This document shows, piece by piece, positions 57,627 through 64,000 of a DNA stretch of 64,000 nt. This DNA comes from Endomicrobium sp. Lineage in GTDB: Bacteria > Elusimicrobiota > Endomicrobiia > Endomicrobiales > Endomicrobiaceae. The notes under the pieces were generated by a model, which had not been told where the DNA came from, made no database searches, and saw only the letters and a program-made list of their open reading frames with translations. The stretch covers positions 62,001 to 126,000 of the forward strand of contig JAITPF010000037.1 in the NCBI GenBank assembly GCA_031289585.1, given 5' to 3'. How positions within the stretch are numbered: position 1 is the first letter of the stretch; each line of letters begins with the position of its first letter. The translations under genes were made by a program, and so were the position numbers.

Positions 57627-58657
57627 AAATAAAAATAATTACTTTTTTTTTAGGTTGTATGCTTCTACGACAAACGGAAAGTGTATCTGCTGTAAATTAT
57701 GAAGCTTATAAAACTTTTTTACAAGGTATTTTTGATTTAAAAGATGGACATATAGATGCTGAAATAAAAAAATATGAAGAAGTCATTGCTTTGGACAAAA
57801 ATGCTTTTGCTATATATAAAGACTTAGTTTATCTTTATTGGCAACTCGGCAATGCAGAAAAATTGCTGTTTTCGGTAGCAAATCTTACTAGGGATCCACT
57901 TATTTATGACCATCTAGGCGATACTTATGTTGCACTTGGAAAAATAAACGAAGCATGGATAGCTTACGCATTATCTTACGATTTCAAACAAGATAAAAAT
58001 GTTAAAAAGAAATTGAATCTTACTCAGGTAAAAATTTCACAGGAAGAATTATATAAACAAATGCTTTTAAGAAGTGAAAGCAATTATCTTAGAATGTCTG
58101 CTTTTAAAACAGGTTTTAAAGTAAAATTAAATTCGAGTTTCTTAAGTAAAAGTATTTATGTTCTTTTTTCCTATACAGCAAAATACAATAGTATAAAAAT
58201 AGGCTTTTCTACTGTACTTGTACCAGGTGGAGCATCAATTTCTATAAAAAACGGGCAAGCTGAAATATCGCCGAAAGCTGTTGAGAAAGAAATTCCACAG
58301 GTTCTTGCAGATGTTATTTTACAAATATGTAAAATTTTTAACGGCAGTTTTTATAAACAGTTTGCAGATGCCAAAGTGATAAGAAACGGAAAAAGACTTA
58401 CTTATTACAAAGATGGCATAGACCTTACCATAAATATGGATACTGCATTAATAGAAAATTTTTCACAGCAGAATATAAACGTCAAGATTTTAAAATATGA
58501 TAATTTATTTATCTCAAAGATTCCGTCAAAAATTAAATTTAATTTTTCAGATTTGAAAATCAAAGGAGCATTGGAAGCAACAAAAATTTCTTTTATAAAT
58601 GAGTCCACTTTTGTTGAAAAAAATGAAAATACATCTAAAAGCACCAGCAAAAATTAA
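57623..58657 (+). CDS. hypothetical exported protein with TPR-like segment
   Basis: Signal-like N-terminus; YKTFLQGIFDLKDGHIDAEIKKYEEVIALDKNAFAIYKDLVYLYWQLGNAEKLL. Confidence 0.7.
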   Translation: MKIKIITFFLGCMLLRQTESVSAVNYEAYKTFLQGIFDLKDGHIDAEIKKYEEVIALDKNAFAIYKDLVYLYWQLGNAEKLLFSVANLTRDPLIYDHLGDTYVALGKINEAWIAYALSYDFKQDKNVKKKLNLTQVKISQEELYKQMLLRSESNYLRMSAFKTGFKVKLNSSFLSKSIYVLFSYTAKYNSIKIGFSTVLVPGGASISIKNGQAEISPKAVEKEIPQVLADVILQICKIFNGSFYKQFADAKVIRNGKRLTYYKDGIDLTINMDTALIENFSQQNINVKILKYDNLFISKIPSKIKFNFSDLKIKGALEATKISFINESTFVEKNENTSKSTSKN

Positions 58658-59492
58658 TCTTTTTCTCGAAATTAAAAATAAAAGAGCTGATGGATATCAT
58701 AACATAGAAAGTATTATGCAAACTGTCAGTCTATATGATGAACTTTCATTTGAGCTTATGGAAAATGAAATTTTTCTTGAGTGCAACGACAAATCTTTAC
58801 CTAACGACGAAACAAATATTGTTTATAAAGCAGCGCAAGCGATTAAAAAACATTACAATATAGACAAAGGTGTAAAAATATACTTAAAAAAAGGAATTCC
58901 TATGGGAGCTGGTCTAGGAGGTGGCTCCTCTGATGCGGCTTCAACGCTTGAGGCTTTAGTTAAACTATGGAACATAAAAGCAACAAAGAATGAATTAGAA
59001 CAAATTGCTATGAAACTTGGCGCAGATGTTCCTTTTTTTTTAACAAAAGGAACAGCTCTATGCGAGGGTATAGGAGAAATTGTAACTGCGTTAAAAAGTG
59101 TTGGTAAATTGAACATAGTTCTTGTAAACCCTGAATATGGTGTTAATACGGCAAACATGTATAAAAAAATTAAATTCCCGTTGACAAATCCTATAAAAAT
59201 TCATACAATCAAAGCTCTTATTTGTAACAACTCTTTTAATACAAAAGAAGCTTTTAATAGTTGTTTTAATAGATTTGAAGAGTTTGTTTTTCCGGACAAT
59301 CCTAAAATAGTAGAGATTAAAAGGTTTTTAAGTGAATTAGGATGCATAAGTCTTATGTCAGGCTCTGGCGCAACAGTTTTTGGAATTTTGAATACTAAGA
59401 CTAAAATTGAAAAACTTAAATCCGAATTGAGCAGATACAGCTGGAAAACTTGGTTTGTTAATACAACAGAAAGTCATCAATTATATCTTTAA
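58623..59492 (+). CDS. ispE: 4-diphosphocytidyl-2-C-methyl-D-erythritol kinase
   Basis: LKAPAKINLFLEIKNKRADGYHNIESIMQTVSLYDEL; GIPMGAGLGGGSSDAASTL; SLMSGSGATVFGI. Confidence 0.95.
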   Translation: MKIHLKAPAKINLFLEIKNKRADGYHNIESIMQTVSLYDELSFELMENEIFLECNDKSLPNDETNIVYKAAQAIKKHYNIDKGVKIYLKKGIPMGAGLGGGSSDAASTLEALVKLWNIKATKNELEQIAMKLGADVPFFLTKGTALCEGIGEIVTALKSVGKLNIVLVNPEYGVNTANMYKKIKFPLTNPIKIHTIKALICNNSFNTKEAFNSCFNRFEEFVFPDNPKIVEIKRFLSELGCISLMSGSGATVFGILNTKTKIEKLKSELSRYSWKTWFVNTTESHQLYL

Positions 59493-59522
59493 ATTCCTAT
59501 CTGTAGTCTATTTACATAGAGT

Positions 59523-59593
59523 TCCGGGATTGTGTAATGGTAGCACAAGGGATTTTGGATCCCTTTGTCTAGGTTCGAATCCTAGTCCCGGAG
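59523..59593 (+). tRNA. tRNA-Gln (anticodon TTG)
   Basis: Acceptor tccggga/tcccgga; anticodon stem-loop aggga-ttttgga-tccct; T-arm ctaggttcgaatcctag. Confidence 0.93.
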
Positions 59594-59861
59594 TTTTATT
59601 TTTATGTCGGCTTTTGAATTTTTACTTCCTTACACTTCGCCTCATTTGCGTTAAATATTGCCTGCAACAAAACAGCCAAATTTTCCTAAAAAATTTCAGC
59701 GGCAAAATGCGTTTAAAAATGCTCACTTGACCATAAACTTACCAAATTTAAAATTTATCTTTTTTTCTCCAAGTGCAAACTTTCTATTGCTATAAAATCT
59801 TATAGTATTTAAATACTAATAAGTTGTATTTTTTTATGTAAATTATGCTATAATCCAAGAT

Positions 59862-60450
59862 ATGAAAACATTAAAATTAAAAGATATTTGCTCGGATATT
59901 TTTACCGGCGCGGCTTTATTTACTAATGACGCTCTTTCCCATGAATATAAACCAAACGGATTTAGAGTTATAAGACTTGCAGATATTCAAAATAATGAAC
60001 TTTCATTTGAGGATTGCTTGTTTTTTAATAAACAAGATTATAGCAAAAACAGGTATCTTTTACAGGACAACGATATTTTAATTTCTTCTCGTGGAACAAT
60101 TTTCAAAGTGGCAATTTTCCAAAAACAAGACAACTACAAAACAATCCCGTCAGATTTTTTTAAGTTGCATACGACTAAACCCCGATTTGAATATTTCCGT
60201 TCACTATGTAGCCGCCTATTTAAGACATAAAGAAAGTAGTATAATATCAGCAAGCAATAGCGTTAAGAAATCAAATAATCAAAAGCCCAAAATCCAACTA
60301 AAACTTTCAGACATTTATAACATAGAAATCCCAATAGTTTCAGCCAAAGTTCAAAAAGAAATAGACAAATTGTCGCAAGAAGTAACTGAGTTATTGAAAA
60401 AGAGTATTGAGAAGACAAAGGAAATTGAAGAAGTTATGGAAGGATATTAA
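59862..60450 (+). pseudogene. type I restriction specificity (HsdS-like) half-subunit, frameshifted near 60180
   Basis: KTLKLKDICSDIFTGA..FRVIRLADIQNNELSF...YLLQDNDILISSRGTIFKVAIF, continuing in another frame as NPDLNISVHYVAAYLRHKES...IQLKLSDIYNIEIPIVSAKVQKEIDKL. Confidence 0.75.
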
Positions 60451-60950
60451 ATGAATATTTCAGAATTTCAAAACAAATTCAAAGAAATTAAAGATATAGG
60501 GTTTGTTCGCTCAAAGCGCTCCGGCGCGACAGGCATAGGTTATACATTAGAAACACTTTTAGGAATTTCAGAAAATAACAATGCCAAGCCTGATATTGAA
60601 GGCGCTTAATTAAAAGCGCATAGGACAAATGTTAACGGATTAATTACATTATTCACATTCAATAATAAAGTTTGGAAAATGCCGCCTTTTGAAGCCGTTA
60701 AAAAATACGGCAGCAAAGATAAAGATAGAAGGCAAGGCTTATACTATACAATGTCTTTAAGCCAAATAGCGCAGGGCTTTTTCTTGAGGTTGGTAAAACA
60801 GAAATATCTGTTAGACATATATCGGGTGAAGTAGTTGCGGTTTGGCAATTAAAAAATTTAGCAGATAGATTTATACAAAAAATTCCGTTGCTTATTACAA
60901 AAATTTTTATTTGCCAAAATTAGAATATAATACAGTTGTTGATGTCCATT
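60451..60950 (+). pseudogene. MvaI/BcnI-type restriction endonuclease, inactivated by nonsense and frameshift
   Basis: NISEFQNKFKEIKDIGFVRSKRSGATGIGYTLETLLGISENNNAKPDIEGA*LKAHRTNVNGLITLFTFNNKVWKMPPFEAVKKYG...GLYYTMSL then, in a second frame, LEVGKTEISVRHISGEVVAVWQLKNLADRF. Confidence 0.75.
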
Positions 60951-61493
60951 ATTCTAAATTTGACATGCAAGATAAAAAATTTGACATTGTTTTAACAAGT
61001 CCTCCTTATGGGAGACAGCCGCACAACTGTTGCTTATGGGCAATTTTCCACTCTTTCTAACGAATGGTTGGGCATAGATTATGCTCGCAAAATAGACACT
61101 ATGCTAATGGGCTGGCAAAAGCCCAAAGAAAATATAAAAAAAGGCATTATTGCAGAGTTCATATCCCAAATTGCCAGAGTTGATAAAAAAAGGGTATTAG
61201 AAGTTTCAGCATTCTATAATGATTTAGAAAGTTCTATCAAAACAGTGGCTAAAAGCGTCAAAGAGAGAGGCAAGGCAATTTATGTCGTCGGCAATAGAAC
61301 TGTCAAAAACATTAAATTTCCAACAGATCAATTTATTGCTGAAAAGTTTGAAGAAAATGGATTTAAGCATTTGCTAACTTATGAACGTGCATTAAGTAAT
61401 AAATCAATGCCAAGAAGGAACTCTCCGACAAATGAAAAAGGCAAAACGGTTAACACTATGTTATCGGAATATATTGTGGTTTGCGAGAAATAA
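60910..61493 (+). pseudogene. DNA (cytosine-N4/adenine-N6) methyltransferase C-terminal part, frameshifted at SPPYG motif
   Basis: KFDIVLTSPPYG then in next frame GDSRTTVAYGQFSTLSNEWLGIDYARKID...GKAIYVVGNRTVKNIKFPTDQFIAEKFEENGF. Confidence 0.8.
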
Positions 61494-61515
61494 TAAATAT
61501 AAACAAGGAGCGGTT

Positions 61516-63603
61516 ATGAAGATAGAAATCAAAAATTGTAATAATATTGATAGAGCAATGGTTGAAATAACTGAAAATCGTCTAAATATAAAATATGCGA
61601 TGAATGGCACGGGGAAAAGCACAATTGGAAAAGCTATTGCTTTGGCTGGAAAACAGGAATTAAATCAATTAAAACCTTTTAAATATATAGACTCTGAAGA
61701 AGCAGATAAACAACCTTCTGTTACTCTAACCGATATTCAATCAGTTGCAATCTTTAATGAAGAATATATTAATTCATTCGTTTTTACCGCTGATGAAATC
61801 GTTAAAAATAGTTTTGATATCTTTGTGAAAAACCCACAATATGATATGCAAATAAAAGAAATAGAATCTTTGCTTGAAGAGATAAAAAATACTTTTCGTA
61901 ATTCTCCAGAATTGTTGAAGGTTATAGAGGATTTTAAAAAATTAAGCGAAAGTTTTGGTAAGCCGACAAAATCTGGTGGTTTTGCAAAGAATTCTCAATT
62001 TGCAAAAGGTTTTAGTAATGGGAACAAGCTAACAAACATCCCAGAAGAGTTAGAAATATATGCTGAATTTTTACAGAATAAACCTGTCCCTTGGTTGCAA
62101 TGGCAATTGTCCGGGAAGGAATTTATTGAAATCTCTAATAAATGCCCATATTGCGCACAAGATATTGCTGAAAAGAAAGCAACTGTATTGCAAGTGGGAG
62201 ATGTATATGAACCAAAATCAATAAATTTTCTTAATACAATAATAACGGTATTAAAAGATTTAGAAAAATATTTTAGCGATGATACAAAGAATAAACTTAA
62301 AGAAATAACTAATAGTGCGGAAGGCTTATCTAAAGAAGAAGACGAATACCTTATGAGCATAAGAAGACAAATTGATATTTTACTGAATGATAAGTTAATA
62401 CAATTGCAAAATTTGAACTTCTATAAATTAAAGGATTCTAATATTGACGAATTGGAAGGAGTTATTAAAAATCTTTCTATTAAATTGGATATGTTAGGAC
62501 ATTTAAATTCAACAGAAACGCAAGCTATAGTTTTAAAAATAAACACTTCTATAAGTAAAATTGTTGAAAAAATAAGTTCTTTAAAAAGTGCTGTTGCAAG
62601 GCAAAAAAGTCTTATACAGACTAATATTCTAAAGTATAAAAATGAAATTAATAAATTCCTATCTCAAGCTGGATATAAATATAGAGTTGATATTGAGTTT
62701 GAAAATGAACAATATAAAATGAAATTGAAACATGCTGACTTGAACAGTAAATCAATTAACGTGGGTACTCAACATTTAAGTTATGGAGAAAAAAATGCTT
62801 TTGCATTAGTTTTATTTATGTATCAATCGATTAAAACCAATGAGTCTTTTATTATCCTTGATGACCCTATATCTTCTTTTGATAGAAACAAAAAATATGC
62901 AATTATAGATATGTTGTTTCGTGGTAAAGATTCTTTTGCTGAGAAAACAGTCCTTATGCTAACACACGATTTTGAACCAATAATAGATATGTTCACAATA
63001 TCAAATAAATTTAACCATCTTCCTGAAGTAGCATTTTTAGAAGTAAATAACGGGATATTGGAAGAAAAGAAAATAAAAAAAGAAGATGTTAAAACATTTG
63101 GAGAAGTGTGCAAAAATAATATACAAAATTCACAATGTAATATTATTAAAATCATTTATTTGCGTAGGTATTATGAAATAACAAATAATAAGGGTATGGT
63201 GTATCAACTTTTATCTAATTTATTACATAGAAGGACAACTCCAAAGTTAAATAATCCTGAAAGAGATATGATGCCTAAAGAAATTGATAATGCAAATGTG
63301 GAAATTAAAAAAGATATCTCGGATTTTTGTTATAAAAGTATATTAAATGATTTGAACGATTCTGTTAAAATGAAAGAGTTTTATACTAACGCTCAATGCA
63401 ACTATGAAAAATTACAGATTTTTAGAATAATGATAGATGAAGAATCTATGAGAGATAAAAATGATATTTTACAAAAATTTACAAATGAAACTTTCCATAT
63501 TGAAAATGAATATATTATGCAATTAAATCCTCGTGAAAATGAATTGATTCCTCAATTTATAATAGATAGTTGTAATAACGACATAAATGGACAAGGTAAA
63601 TAG
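61516..63603 (+). CDS. AAA_13/RloC-like ATPase, candidate defence nuclease
   Basis: NIKYAMNGTGKSTIGKAIAL; CPYCAQDI zinc-hook-like motif in coiled coil; LSYGEKNAFALVLFMYQSIKTNESFIILDDPISSFDRNKKYAIIDML; LTHDFEPI. Confidence 0.7.
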   Translation: MKIEIKNCNNIDRAMVEITENRLNIKYAMNGTGKSTIGKAIALAGKQELNQLKPFKYIDSEEADKQPSVTLTDIQSVAIFNEEYINSFVFTADEIVKNSFDIFVKNPQYDMQIKEIESLLEEIKNTFRNSPELLKVIEDFKKLSESFGKPTKSGGFAKNSQFAKGFSNGNKLTNIPEELEIYAEFLQNKPVPWLQWQLSGKEFIEISNKCPYCAQDIAEKKATVLQVGDVYEPKSINFLNTIITVLKDLEKYFSDDTKNKLKEITNSAEGLSKEEDEYLMSIRRQIDILLNDKLIQLQNLNFYKLKDSNIDELEGVIKNLSIKLDMLGHLNSTETQAIVLKINTSISKIVEKISSLKSAVARQKSLIQTNILKYKNEINKFLSQAGYKYRVDIEFENEQYKMKLKHADLNSKSINVGTQHLSYGEKNAFALVLFMYQSIKTNESFIILDDPISSFDRNKKYAIIDMLFRGKDSFAEKTVLMLTHDFEPIIDMFTISNKFNHLPEVAFLEVNNGILEEKKIKKEDVKTFGEVCKNNIQNSQCNIIKIIYLRRYYEITNNKGMVYQLLSNLLHRRTTPKLNNPERDMMPKEIDNANVEIKKDISDFCYKSILNDLNDSVKMKEFYTNAQCNYEKLQIFRIMIDEESMRDKNDILQKFTNETFHIENEYIMQLNPRENELIPQFIIDSCNNDINGQGK

Positions 63604-63609
63604 GTGTTT

Positions 63610-63750
63610 ATGAACCTTTGGATATTGATGGAAGAAAGACCTAAAATAACGGTGTTGAAACAGATACTAAACAAATTTGCAAGCAACAGAAATTATTTCG
63701 CTTTTGTTGATAATCTGCGGGTTTTACCTGTGTTGGAAAATGGTAAATAA
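63610..63750 (+). CDS. short ORF or N-terminal fragment of unknown protein
   Basis: MNLWILMEERPKITVLKQILNKFASNRNYFAFVDNLRVLPVLENGK*. Confidence 0.3.
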   Translation: MNLWILMEERPKITVLKQILNKFASNRNYFAFVDNLRVLPVLENGK

Positions 63751-63758
63751 CAAATTAA

Positions 63759-64000
63759 ATGTCTTTTAAAAAACACAGTTCTATCTTAAATAAAAACAAA
63801 ACTTCTCTTTTACAATTTCAAGAAGAGTTGTCGTCCATTTTGCAAAAATACAAAATCACTAATAAAAACATTAAATATTCTCACAACAGTAATGGCGATA
63901 TTCAATGTTTTTGTTGTGAAATCCAAGGAACACTTTTTGATTTATATAGTCAAAAACACAATTCAGATTTATCGTATGAGAAAATATATGAAGATTATAA
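63759..64000 (+). CDS. hypothetical protein, incomplete at window end
   Basis: Open frame MSFKKHSSILNKNKTSLLQFQEELSSILQKYKITNKNIKYSHNSNGDIQCFCCEIQGTLFDLYSQKHNSDLSYEKIYEDY. Confidence 0.5.
   Translation, partial: MSFKKHSSILNKNKTSLLQFQEELSSILQKYKITNKNIKYSHNSNGDIQCFCCEIQGTLFDLYSQKHNSDLSYEKIYEDY

Overview
AT-rich bacterial window whose gene content and dispersed repeats suggest an Elusimicrobiota/Endomicrobium-like genome (inference, not a database result). Most of it is ordinary housekeeping: his operon (hisDBHAFI), KDO/heptose/LPS-transport genes (kdsD, hldD, hldE, kdsB, kdsA, kdsC, lptC/A/B, lptD-like), accD, folC, ROK kinase, aspS, rsmI, ybeY, recO, lepA, rpmB, recG, SurA/PpiC PPIases, pdxA, rimI, ispE, a mannose-type PTS cluster, and tRNA-Ser, tRNA-Leu and tRNA-Gln. 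Two accessory segments lie directly downstream of tRNA genes. The first (about 11.9-18.8 kb, after tRNA-Ser) carries a Zn-ribbon/TIR-like (nucleoside-deoxyribosyltransferase-like) protein preceded by a small motif-sharing ORF, a HigBA-like toxin-antitoxin pair, a frameshifted PHP-ATPase (TrlF-like) and an IS1-like transposase remnant. A direct repeat of the tRNA 3' end bounds it. The second (about 59.6 kb to the window end, after tRNA-Gln) carries a frameshifted HsdS-like gene, a dead MvaI/BcnI-type restriction endonuclease with a nonsense codon at the presumed catalytic Glu, a frameshifted methyltransferase, and an intact RloC-like AAA ATPase. The strongest observations are: (i) hprK reduced to N- and C-terminal stubs, with HPr carrying Asn at regulatory position 46; (ii) an lpxL-type acyltransferase scar with the same N-plus-C-stub structure; (iii) a shared N-terminal GxxN motif in a small ORF and the adjacent TIR-like effector, a possible amyloid-signalling pair; (iv) a MITE-like family and mosaic hairpin repeats, some read into coding sequence (ybeY N-terminus, DUF192 C-terminus).
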